Assembly: GCA_020355985.1 (NCBI GenBank)
Contig: CP070628.1
Location: 1,617,586 to 1,624,033 of the forward strand
Direction of reading: 5' to 3'
Origin: Nitrospirota bacterium
GTDB lineage: Bacteria > Nitrospirota > Nitrospiria > Nitrospirales > UBA8639
Length of the DNA: 6,448 nucleotides
Notes under the pieces: model-generated
The model's database searches: none
What the model saw: the letters and a program-made list of their open reading frames with translations, nothing else
Told to the model about the DNA's origin: nothing
Program-made: the position numbers and the translations under genes
Shown: positions 1 through 5,704 of the stretch, piece after piece
Layout of the letters: each line of letters opens with the position of its first letter
Numbering within the stretch: the first letter of the stretch is position 1

Positions 1-80
1 CGGGAGAAACGGAAATGGAGCGTCGGGCACAGCTCTTAGTGGAAAGAATCGACGAGCATTTAGAAACCCCTCCAAGCTAA
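1..80 (+). CDS. zapA: C-terminal end of a small coiled-coil protein, probably cell-division protein ZapA (5' truncated)
   Basis: The open frame starts at base 3 as the first full codon, enters from outside the window and stops at TAA 78-80. It gives 25 residues that include ERRAQLLVERIDEHL, a charged amphipathic helix with heptad-like spacing, then a short tail ETPPS. ZapA is a small cytoplasmic protein that binds and cross-links FtsZ filaments through an N-terminal globular domain and a C-terminal coiled coil, so this tail fits. The identification rests mainly on position: in many bacteria zapA lies directly upstream of 6S RNA, and a 6S-like RNA is seen here about 330 bases downstream. The sequence alone would fit other coiled-coil tails, so the frame is fairly secure but the name is tentative. 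Confidence 0.45.
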   Translation, partial: GETEMERRAQLLVERIDEHLETPPS

Positions 81-401
81 GCATTCGTTCAGATTTACTC
101 CCCACTTTTGAATTAACCGAAAATTTCCTTTTAAAACAGACATTTGCTCTGATGTGTTTGGATGTACGGGATTTTTTTCCGTATCCTTTGAGGGATGGGT
201 TTGTCTCTCCATGATTGAAATACGGGGAAGTGTTCTGATATTTTACTCTTCATAAGTTATTGAATTCCAAAGAAAGAAAGGAATATTCCCTTTTTAGGGG
301 AAAGAAAGCGGGGAGCCACGATGTCTAGAATATTTTTCGTCATTGTGGGTTGCTTAGAAATTGGAATTGAACGAAGCTGGAAACGATTATGCGATGGTCA
401 A
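81..401. other. Intergenic region without a convincing gene
   Basis: This AT-rich stretch between the zapA-like stop and the 6S promoter has no open frame with protein-like composition. It contains a hairpin at 160-186 (TACGGGA 165-171 pairing with TTCCGTA 177-183, plus outer GGA/TCC). The 3' arm of that hairpin can instead pair with ATACGGGGAA at 220-229, giving two mutually exclusive folds. A 10-base perfect palindrome GGAATATTCC lies at 280-289 within a purine-rich stretch. A -35-like TTGAAT at 260-265 has no good -10 partner. I cannot assign a function to any of these. Confidence 0.5.
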
Positions 402-410
402 TGGTATTCT
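402..410 (+). promoter_or_regulatory. Extended -10 promoter element for the 6S RNA gene
   Basis: TGGTATTCT matches the extended -10 pattern TGnTATAAT, with TG at 402-403 and a TATTCT hexamer at 405-410. No good -35 lies at 16-18 bases spacing, which is tolerated for extended -10 promoters. Initiation about seven bases downstream would fall near 416-418, just where the closing stem of the predicted 6S rod begins. That agreement is the main support. Confidence 0.4.
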
Positions 411-411
411 T

Positions 412-600
412 GGAAATCATTGTTCGAAAAGCCCCTAAAGGTCTTATTCAAGGAAAATAACTGGTCCTTCGGTCTGAGACATTCAAGTGTTTTGTGTATA
501 GATCCTGTACCTTTTCTCTTCCTTGGATGCATCTATCGGTGGTGGCAAACTCAATGTGTTTCAAGAAGCGTCAAGATTTATATTGCTTTTCGAGATTTTC
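412..600 (+). ncRNA. ssrS: Probable 6S RNA (SsrS), regulator of sigma70 RNA polymerase
   Basis: The region folds by eye into one long interrupted rod of about 185 nt, the size and shape of 6S RNA. The closing stem is TCGAAAAGC 424-432 with GCTTTTCGA 585-593 (9 perfect pairs), extended by GAAATC 413-418 with GATTTT 594-599 across a 5-nt bulge. Further in, TGGT 462-465 and CTTC 467-470 pair with GAAG 565-568 and GTCA 570-573. GAGACAT 476-482 pairs with GTGTTTC 556-562 and GTTT 489-492 with AAAC 547-550. ATAGATCC 498-505 pairs with GGAT 525-528 and CTAT 533-536 under a pyrimidine-rich apical loop. Asymmetric open regions lie between the stems. 6S RNA mimics an open promoter and binds housekeeping-sigma RNA polymerase. 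The position between a zapA-like gene and a downstream operon matches known 6S loci. Exact ends are approximate; the true 5' end may be near 417. No covariance search was run. Confidence 0.65.
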
Positions 601-634
601 GACTCGTTCCTCTTCCTGTTTCTGCTGGTCTCTC

Positions 635-664
635 TCTATCCCTGCCAGGTAGATAGACTTTTCT
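635..664 (+). terminator. Possible intrinsic terminator downstream of 6S RNA
   Basis: TCTATC 635-640 pairs with GATAGA 652-657. After a two-base bulge (TA 650-651), CCT 641-643 pairs with AGG 647-649 around a 3-nt loop. The stem is followed by CTTTTCTC. The stem is only moderately stable and the T tract is short and interrupted, so this could be a weak terminator, a 6S 3'-processing element, or chance. It sits 35 bases past the 6S closing stem and 137 bases before rny. Confidence 0.35.
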
Positions 665-722
665 CCCGTCTTTCCGTTTTCTTTTCCTTGCGTTAAAGGG
701 TTCTGATTCTTTGTGTGCCGTA

Positions 723-750
723 CCCTTGCCTTCTCATGAGGAGGGGAGGG
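723..750 (+). promoter_or_regulatory. rny leader hairpin covering a purine-rich Shine-Dalgarno sequence
   Basis: CCCTT 723-727 pairs with GAGGG 746-750, and after one G-G mismatch (728/745) CCTTCT 729-734 pairs with AGGAGG 739-744. The loop is CATG 735-738. That is 11 pairs of 12, two of them G-U. The 3' arm is almost entirely purine and holds the strong anti-SD match GGGGAGGGG. No T tract follows, so it does not look like a terminator. It could mask ribosome entry upstream of rny or act as an RNase-sensitive leader structure; both roles are inference. Confidence 0.4.
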
Positions 751-754
751 GAAC

Positions 755-790
755 GTGTTTCTCGTCATGAGTACAAAAGGAAACGAATAG
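755..790 (+). CDS. Possible 11-codon leader ORF ending on the rny ribosome binding site
   Basis: GTG at 755 is preceded by GGAGG 745-749 with a 5-base spacer. The frame reads VFLVMSTKGNE and stops at TAG 788-790. An internal ATG at 767 is a second possible start but has no close SD. The stop codon overlaps AGGAG 789-793, the SD of rny, so ribosomes finishing this ORF would sit on the rny initiation region, an arrangement that permits translational coupling. The peptide has no similarity I recognise and the ORF is short enough to arise by chance, so confidence is low. Confidence 0.22.
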   Translation: MFLVMSTKGNE

Positions 791-800
791 GAGTCAATCA

Positions 801-2363
801 ATGGAAATGGTCATTCCTATACTTGCATGTTTGGTTGGACTGGTTATTGGGTTTGTAGTGTCCAAAGTGTTTTACCAGCATATGGACAAGCAACGACGTT
901 CGGAAGCCGATGATCATATACAACAGCTTACCCAAAATGCCCAACGGGAAGCGGAGAATGTGGTCAAGGAAGCTAAGATCGAAGCGAAGGATTTGTTGTT
1001 CCAGGCGAAATCGGCGCTTGAGGTTAAAGAAAAAGAAAAACGAAATGAAATTCAAGCAGCTGATCGAAAACTTCACCAGCGGGAGGAAGCCCTTGAACGC
1101 AAGGTCAGTCAGTTTGATAAACGCGATGAAGAGATCCGGAGAAGAGAGCAGGTTCTCAAAAGGCAGGAAGAGGCTTTAGCCAAGGAGGCCGCTGCTTGTG
1201 AGCAGGCGATTAAGGAGCATCGTCTGGCATTGGAGCAAGTGGCAGGGATTACCACCGAGGAAGCCAAAAAACAATTATTGAGCGAAATTGAGACGGAGGC
1301 CAGGTTGGACTCAGCCCTCCTCACTAAACGTATCTTGGATGAGGCCAAAGAAGTGGCAGATCGAGATGCCCGTGAAATTGTGACTCGGTCCATTCAACGA
1401 ATAACCCGCGACTATGTTAATGAGGCCACCATATCCGTTGTTCCTCTTGCTAATGATAGCATGAAGGGACGAATTATTGGTCGCGAAGGAAGAAATATTC
1501 GAGCCTTGGAAGCGGCGACTGGTGTGGATCTGATTATTGATGAAACACCGGAAGCGGTTATCGTGTCTGGATTTGATCCTCTGCGCCGGGAGGTTGCCAA
1601 AATTGCGTTAGAAAGGTTGATGCAGGATGGCCGCATTCATCCGACGAGAATTGAAGAAGTGGTGGAAAAGGTTAAAGGGGATCTGGATAAACTCATGCGG
1701 GATGAGGCGGAAAAAGTCATCTTTGAAGTTGGGCTTTCAGATTTTCATCCGGAGATTGTCAAATTGTTGGGACGGCTGAAATACCGCACCAGTTATGGAC
1801 AAAATAATTTATACCATGCTCGTGAAGCTGCCTATATTTGTGGGATTATGGCTTCGGAGTTGGGGCTGGATGTGAAGCTCTCGAAGCGTGGCGCGTTGCT
1901 TCATGATATTGGGAAAGTCGTGAGTCATGAAGAAGAAGGCACCCATGCCATGCTTGGAGCTGAAATGGCCAAGAAGTATGGCGAATCTGAACTTATTGTG
2001 AATGCTATTGCGGCCCATCATGAACAAGTCGAACCGCTTTGTCCTGAGTCCGTTTTGGTAGCGGCGGCCGAAGCGCTTTCAGCGGCACGCCCTGGTGCCA
2101 GACGTGAGACCTTAGAAGCCTATGTAAAGCGGTTAGAAAAATTAGAATCGTTGGCCACTGGTTTTTCAGGTGTAGATAAAGCCTATGCGATTCAAGCAGG
2201 GCGTGAAGTGCGAGTGATCATCCGACAGGGAGAATTGAGTGATACTGAAGGGTTCGCCCTGTCGCGCGATTTAGCGAAAAAAATTGAACAAGAACTCACC
2301 TATCCGGGCCAAATAAAGGTTACGGTCATTCGTGAAAATCGATTTATTGAGTTTGCGAAGTAA
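801..2363 (+). CDS. rny: Ribonuclease Y, membrane-anchored endoribonuclease
   Basis: RNase Y makes initiating endonucleolytic cuts in mRNA at the inner face of the cytoplasmic membrane and is a main decay enzyme in many bacteria lacking RNase E. The 520-residue protein has the full family layout and typical length. A hydrophobic N-terminal membrane segment covers about residues 3-25, followed by a long charged coiled coil at about 30-150. A KH RNA-binding domain begins near 210 with GRIIGREGRNIR at 223-234, carrying the GxxG loop GREG at 227-230. An HD metal-dependent hydrolase domain follows, with H339, the HD pair H368-D369 in LLHDIGK, and H406-H407 in AAHHEQVEP. The C-terminal conserved domain is complete. 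The ATG start is supported by AGGAG 789-793 with a 7-base spacer and by the membrane anchor beginning at once. It is followed after 27 bases by a YmdB-type phosphodiesterase, a pairing also seen in Bacillus (ymdA-ymdB). Expression may be shaped by the leader hairpin and mini-ORF upstream. Confidence 0.97.
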   Translation: MEMVIPILACLVGLVIGFVVSKVFYQHMDKQRRSEADDHIQQLTQNAQREAENVVKEAKIEAKDLLFQAKSALEVKEKEKRNEIQAADRKLHQREEALERKVSQFDKRDEEIRRREQVLKRQEEALAKEAAACEQAIKEHRLALEQVAGITTEEAKKQLLSEIETEARLDSALLTKRILDEAKEVADRDAREIVTRSIQRITRDYVNEATISVVPLANDSMKGRIIGREGRNIRALEAATGVDLIIDETPEAVIVSGFDPLRREVAKIALERLMQDGRIHPTRIEEVVEKVKGDLDKLMRDEAEKVIFEVGLSDFHPEIVKLLGRLKYRTSYGQNNLYHAREAAYICGIMASELGLDVKLSKRGALLHDIGKVVSHEEEGTHAMLGAEMAKKYGESELIVNAIAAHHEQVEPLCPESVLVAAAEALSAARPGARRETLEAYVKRLEKLESLATGFSGVDKAYAIQAGREVRVIIRQGELSDTEGFALSRDLAKKIEQELTYPGQIKVTVIRENRFIEFAK

Positions 2364-2390
2364 TTTGTGAGGAGAGAATAGCCACGAGAT

Positions 2391-3170
2391 ATGAATATAC
2401 TGTTTATCGGAGATATTATGGGCGAACCTGGTCGGCGAGTGCTGTTAAAGCATCTCTCGAAGGCTATTCAGGATTACCATATTGATGTGGTCGTCGGAAA
2501 TGGAGAAAATGCTGCCGGTGGATTTGGCATTACCCCAGATATTGCTGAAGAACTTTTTGACCTGGGTCTTTCTGCCATTACCTTGGGAAATCATGCCTGG
2601 GATAAGCGTGAGGCAATGGAGTATTTGCAGAAAGAATCACGTGTGATTCGTCCCGCCAATTATCCTGATGGTGTTCCGGGAAAAGGGACGTGTGTGATTG
2701 AAACCGCTCAGGGTGACCGCTTAGCTGTTCTGCAATTGATGGGACGGGTATTTATGCCCATGGTGGACTGTCCCTTTCGTGTGGCTGAAAGAGAGTTGGC
2801 TCAATTAACCACACAGACAGACTATATACTTGTTGATATGCATGCCGAAACCACATCCGAAAAAATGGCTATGGGCTATTTCTTGGATGGTAAGGTTTCT
2901 GCAGTGTTGGGCACCCATACCCATGTGCAAACCGCTGATGAGCAAATTTTACCGCAGGGAACAGGGTACCTGACTGATGTAGGGATGACCGGACCCGTGA
3001 AATCGGTGATCGGCATGAAACACAATTTGGTGATTCAAAAATTTCTGACCCAAATGCCCCGAAGGTTTGAAGTCGCGCCTGGGCCTTCTGTGCTGTGTGC
3101 GGCCGTCGTGAAACTAGATCCTGCAACTGGAAAAGCTACCAATATTTCTCGTCTTAGGATTTTTGAATAG
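2391..3170 (+). CDS. ymdB: YmdB/TIGR00282-family metallophosphoesterase (cyclic-nucleotide phosphodiesterase)
   Basis: The 259-residue protein matches the YmdB family in length and begins with the canonical MNILFIGDIMG. The dinuclear metal ligands are all visible: D8, E39 and N40 in GNGENAAGG, N67-H68 in LGNHAWD, H151 in DMHAE, and H176 and H178 in GTHTHVQT. These match the ligand set I recall for Bacillus YmdB (D8, E39, N40, N67, H68, H150, H175, H177). That family hydrolyses 2',3'- and 3',5'-cyclic nucleotides and influences biofilm and late-adaptive behaviour in Bacillus. No signal peptide or membrane segment is seen, so it is cytoplasmic. The start is fixed between the in-frame stop TAG 2379-2381 and the conserved N-terminus. 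The nearest good SD, GGAG 2371-2374, lies an unusually long 16 bases upstream. A functional link to RNase Y, such as clearing cyclic phosphates formed during RNA cleavage, is attractive but inferred. Confidence 0.93.
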   Translation: MNILFIGDIMGEPGRRVLLKHLSKAIQDYHIDVVVGNGENAAGGFGITPDIAEELFDLGLSAITLGNHAWDKREAMEYLQKESRVIRPANYPDGVPGKGTCVIETAQGDRLAVLQLMGRVFMPMVDCPFRVAERELAQLTTQTDYILVDMHAETTSEKMAMGYFLDGKVSAVLGTHTHVQTADEQILPQGTGYLTDVGMTGPVKSVIGMKHNLVIQKFLTQMPRRFEVAPGPSVLCAAVVKLDPATGKATNISRLRIFE

Positions 3171-3179
3171 CGCATTCCC

Positions 3180-4535
3180 GTGCCAGAGCTTTTCCCGCCT
3201 TTGCTGACTGTCTCGGAGCTCACGAGGCATATTCGATCAAATTTAGAACATCAATTTCCCTCAGTGTGGGTGGAAGGGGAAATCTCTAATCTTCGTTGTC
3301 CTTCTTCCGGGCACCAATATTTTACTTTAAAAGATCAGGCCAGCCAGATTCGGGCTGTGTTGTTTCGCAGTCAAGCCGAACGGTTGAAATTTGCCCTCCA
3401 AGATGGATTGGAGGTCGTCGTATTTGGACGTCTGACTGTCTATGAACCTCGGGGAGACTACCAGTTGCTCTTAGAAGCCGTGGAACCGAAAGGGATTGGT
3501 GCGTTGCAATTAGCTTTTATGCAACTGAAATCGAAATTGGAAGCCGAAGGGATATTTCACGATTCTCGGAAGCGAGCATTGCCAGATTTTCCTGAACGGA
3601 TCGGGATCGTGACTTCCCCTGTTGGCGCTGCGCTTCATGATTTGTTGACGATTATGTATCGACGGTGGCCATTGGCTCAGATCCTCATTGCTCCCGTGGC
3701 AGTGCAAGGTGAGGCGGCCGCTGGGCAGGTTGTATCAGCGATTCAGATGTTTAATCAATTGAGTCCTCAACTTGGTACGGTCGAAGTGTTAATCGTCGGA
3801 CGCGGGGGAGGATCAATGGAAGATTTATGGGCTTTCAATGAGGAACCGGTCGTGAGAGCCATCGCTGCTTCCAGCATTCCGATTGTGTCTGCAGTTGGAC
3901 ATGAAACAGATGTGACACTCGCCGATTTGGCTGCTGATGTTCGGGCACCTACTCCCTCTGCTGCTGCAGAATTGGTTGTTCCGGATTGTATGTTGGTGAA
4001 GGAACAAGTGCGCCAGCACCGTATCAGACTTGGACGCTCTATCAAGAGCCTTGTTGCTGCTTTGACGGTCAGAATTCAGCAAATGAGTCAACGCTTGCCG
4101 GAACCTCGGCTCATTATTGGGAACTTTATTCAACGGGTGGATGAATTAGAGCGACAGTTATATCGAAATATAAAACTTGGGTGTCGAAATATTCAGCTCT
4201 TGTTATTGCAACACCAATCTGCGATCTGGGAAGCCAATCCTCTTTCGAAAATCCAGCGAGAACAAGGGAGATTGACTGAACTCAATAGACACATGGTCCA
4301 GGGGGTACAGAATTCAATTCTTCTAGGACGTCATCAATTAAAACTATCAACCTCTCAACTGCATCAATTGAGTCCCTTGGCAGTTTTAGCAAGGGGCTAT
4401 GGTATTGTGAAAGACCTGCGAAGTGGAAAAGTCCTAAAAAAATCAACAGATACGATGGTCGGAGCGGAAGTTCAGGCGACATTGTCCAAAGGTGAATTGA
4501 TCTGTAAGGTGCAGCAAATTCATCCACAGAAGTGA
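3180..4535 (+). CDS. xseA: Exodeoxyribonuclease VII large subunit
   Basis: Exonuclease VII degrades single-stranded DNA from both ends to short oligonucleotides, in mismatch repair and DNA-damage processing. XseA is the catalytic subunit and binds several XseB copies. The 451-residue protein is full length (E. coli about 456). An N-terminal OB fold covers about residues 5-105, with VWVEGEISNLR and SGHQYFTLKD. The catalytic domain follows with RIGIVTSPVGAALHD 140-154, RGGGSMEDLWAFN 208-220 and SAVGHETDVTLADLAADVRA 237-256. Residues D154, R208, H241 and D244 align with the E. coli residues I recall as essential (D155, R205, H238, D241). A glutamine- and leucine-rich helical region at about 270-395 should be the coiled-coil segment that docks XseB, and LSPLAVLARGYGIV 397-410 marks the conserved C-terminus. 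The start is GTG at 3180, 9 bases after the ymdB stop, with no SD within the usual distance, so it probably depends on translational coupling. Confidence 0.96.
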   Translation: MPELFPPLLTVSELTRHIRSNLEHQFPSVWVEGEISNLRCPSSGHQYFTLKDQASQIRAVLFRSQAERLKFALQDGLEVVVFGRLTVYEPRGDYQLLLEAVEPKGIGALQLAFMQLKSKLEAEGIFHDSRKRALPDFPERIGIVTSPVGAALHDLLTIMYRRWPLAQILIAPVAVQGEAAAGQVVSAIQMFNQLSPQLGTVEVLIVGRGGGSMEDLWAFNEEPVVRAIAASSIPIVSAVGHETDVTLADLAADVRAPTPSAAAELVVPDCMLVKEQVRQHRIRLGRSIKSLVAALTVRIQQMSQRLPEPRLIIGNFIQRVDELERQLYRNIKLGCRNIQLLLLQHQSAIWEANPLSKIQREQGRLTELNRHMVQGVQNSILLGRHQLKLSTSQLHQLSPLAVLARGYGIVKDLRSGKVLKKSTDTMVGAEVQATLSKGELICKVQQIHPQK

Positions 4536-4545
4536 AAATATCCTT

Positions 4546-4573
4546 TTGATTCAAGGCGAAGGCAGGCTATACT
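4546..4573 (+). promoter_or_regulatory. Sigma70-type promoter within the operon, upstream of xseB
   Basis: A -35 TTGATT at 4546-4551 and a -10 TATACT at 4568-4573 are separated by 16 bases. They match 4 of 6 and 5 of 6 consensus positions. Initiation near 4580 would leave a leader of about 29 bases before the xseB ATG. The site lies wholly within the 73-base gap, the longest gap between genes of the operon, so it is free of coding constraint. It would let xseB and tlyA be made independently of the upstream genes. Confidence 0.5.
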
Positions 4574-4608
4574 AAACTAGAATATTTCGTACGAGTAGGG
4601 CAAAAATT

Positions 4609-4854
4609 ATGGCGGCGATAAAATTTGAAAAGGCATTGTCTCGCTTGGAAACCATTGTAACCGAGTTGGAAACGGGTGAGCTTTCCTTAGATGACTCATT
4701 GAAGATATTTGAAGAAGGTGTCAAGCTATCCAAGACCTGTTTGAAAATGTTGGATGACGCCGAACGCAAAGTGGAAATTCTTGTGCAGGATAAGGATGGT
4801 CGAAAACGCATTCAGGCGTTTTCGTTAGAGGAATCTCAGTCAACTGAGTCCTAG
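4609..4854 (+). CDS. xseB: Exodeoxyribonuclease VII small subunit
   Basis: The 81-residue protein has the family size and pattern. It opens with IKFEKALSRLETIVTELETG (residues 4-23), continues with ELSLDDSLKIFEEGVKL, and has a second helix with CLKMLDDAERKVEIL. The two helices form the hairpin that wraps the XseA coiled-coil extension. XseB is non-catalytic but needed for activity of exonuclease VII. The C-terminal tail is serine- and glutamate-rich and probably disordered. ATG 4609 has AGGG 4597-4600 as a modest SD with 8 bases spacing. It follows xseA by 73 bases, whereas these two genes are often closely spaced or overlapping, and a promoter-like site occupies the gap. Confidence 0.94.
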   Translation: MAAIKFEKALSRLETIVTELETGELSLDDSLKIFEEGVKLSKTCLKMLDDAERKVEILVQDKDGRKRIQAFSLEESQSTES

Positions 4855-4871
4855 GCCTCGATCTGATATCT

Positions 4872-4912
4872 CTCCTCTTTTCTTAAAGGAGCATGGGCTC
4901 GATTCCCACGCG
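4872..4912 (+). promoter_or_regulatory. Structured ribosome binding region of tlyA (hairpin between SD and start codon)
   Basis: The only good SD is AAAGGAG 4885-4891, 21 bases before the tlyA ATG at 4913. Two hairpins surround it. Upstream, CTCCT 4872-4876 plus TT 4878-4879 can pair with AAAGGAG and hide it. Downstream, the 19 bases 4892-4910 form a small stem (TGGG 4894-4897 with CCCA 4905-4908, then an A-C mismatch and a C-G pair) around the 7-base loop CTCGATT, which resembles a tRNA T arm. If the second hairpin forms, it brings the SD to within a few bases of the start codon. An ATG at 4893 lies too close to the SD to be used and is in another frame. Confidence 0.4.
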
Positions 4913-5683
4913 ATGTCGTCTTTGCATCCGTTGCTTCCCGTCAAAAAATCAACAAAACAACGGCTGGATTCCTTATTGGTCTCTCAGATGCTGGTACCTA
5001 GCCGGGAGCAGGCTAGTCGTCTTATCTTGGCCGGTCGTGTCAAGGTTGATGGTGTGCTCACCGATAAACCTGGGAAGCTGGTGTCTTCAGGGGTTATAGC
5101 CGAAATCATTCAGCCCGAGTGCCAATATGCAAGCCGGGGAGGAGAAAAGCTCGCTCCGGCTTTAGAGGCCTTTGGTCTTTCCTGTTCGGGGTGGGTGGTG
5201 ATGGATGTGGGGGCTTCAACAGGAGGCTTCACCGACTGTGTGTTGCAACGCGGAGCTCAGCGAGTGTACGCCATTGATGTCGGTTATGGACAGCTGGATT
5301 GGCGTCTGCGATCAGATCCTCGAGTCATTGTGATGGATCGATTGAATGTTCGCTATCTGCGCCCGGAAGATATTCCGGAACTGGTAGATTTAATCGTTAT
5401 TGATGTGTCTTTCATTTCTCTGAAAATGGTTTGGCCAGCGATTCTCCCTGTGTTAAAGCCACAAGGTTATCTTGTGGCATTGATTAAGCCCCAATTTGAG
5501 GTTGGGAAGGGACAAGTCGGCCGAGGTGGTATTGTTCGAGACGAAAAATTGCGCCAAGCTGTCAAAGATCAATTTGTGGAATATGCACATTCTTTGTCCT
5601 TAGATCTTATAGGCCTTATTGATTCACCTGTATTGGGGAAAAAGGGCAATAAGGAAATCGTCATAGGCTTACAAAAGCAATAA
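4913..5683 (+). CDS. tlyA: TlyA-family rRNA (cytidine-2'-O)-methyltransferase
   Basis: TlyA methylates the 2'-hydroxyl of cytidine in rRNA using S-adenosylmethionine. Mycobacterium TlyA modifies C1409 of 16S and C1920 of 23S rRNA, and its loss gives capreomycin resistance. The 256-residue protein has an S4 RNA-binding domain at about 16-66 (QRLDSLLVSQMLVPSREQAS), the interdomain motif YASRGGEKL 72-80, and an FtsJ-like Rossmann methyltransferase domain with SAM motif MDVGASTGGFTD 97-108. The catalytic tetrad K79, D164 (in VIDVSF), K192 (in LIKPQFE) and E248 (in GNKE) is complete and lies exactly 10 residues after the recalled Mycobacterium positions (K69, D154, K182, E238). Older annotations call this family hemolysin A, but no haemolytic feature is seen. 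The start is ATG 4913: no alternative start codon lies in frame upstream within reach of the SD. Whether it is a type I (23S only) or type II enzyme I cannot decide. Confidence 0.95.
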   Translation: MSSLHPLLPVKKSTKQRLDSLLVSQMLVPSREQASRLILAGRVKVDGVLTDKPGKLVSSGVIAEIIQPECQYASRGGEKLAPALEAFGLSCSGWVVMDVGASTGGFTDCVLQRGAQRVYAIDVGYGQLDWRLRSDPRVIVMDRLNVRYLRPEDIPELVDLIVIDVSFISLKMVWPAILPVLKPQGYLVALIKPQFEVGKGQVGRGGIVRDEKLRQAVKDQFVEYAHSLSLDLIGLIDSPVLGKKGNKEIVIGLQKQ

Positions 5684-5704
5684 ACGGTTGAGCGTTGGGA
5701 AAAG

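Noticed and set aside
160..186. Hairpin with a T run as a zapA terminator
   Set aside because: The seven T residues lie in the loop and inner stem, not after the stem; only TTTG follows. It lacks the layout of an intrinsic terminator.
280..289. Perfect palindrome GGAATATTCC as an operator
   Set aside because: A 10-base palindrome in AT-rich DNA is not rare, no second copy is seen and no promoter can be placed next to it with confidence.
321..656. 111-codon ORF preceded by GGGGAG 310-315
   Set aside because: The SD and spacing look acceptable, but the translation is rich in W, C, F and S with no recognisable fold, and the frame runs straight through the predicted 6S rod and the pyrimidine tract. 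It is probably a chance ORF.
571..801. 76-codon minus-strand ORF in the rny leader
   Set aside because: Its charged, K/E/Q-rich translation follows from the purine-rich complement of the pyrimidine tract. It has no recognisable domain, and the + strand leader features explain the region.
4872..4912. Possible tRNA gene or tRNA-end relic before tlyA, suggested by GGGCTCGATTCCCAC
   Set aside because: No D arm, anticodon arm or acceptor stem can be found around it, and the fifth T-stem position is an A-C mismatch. It is better read as a simple hairpin in the tlyA leader.
4893..5099. ORF starting at ATG 4893 right after AAAGGAG
   Set aside because: The SD is only one base from this ATG, too close to work, and the frame overlaps tlyA, giving a W- and C-rich product unlike any domain.
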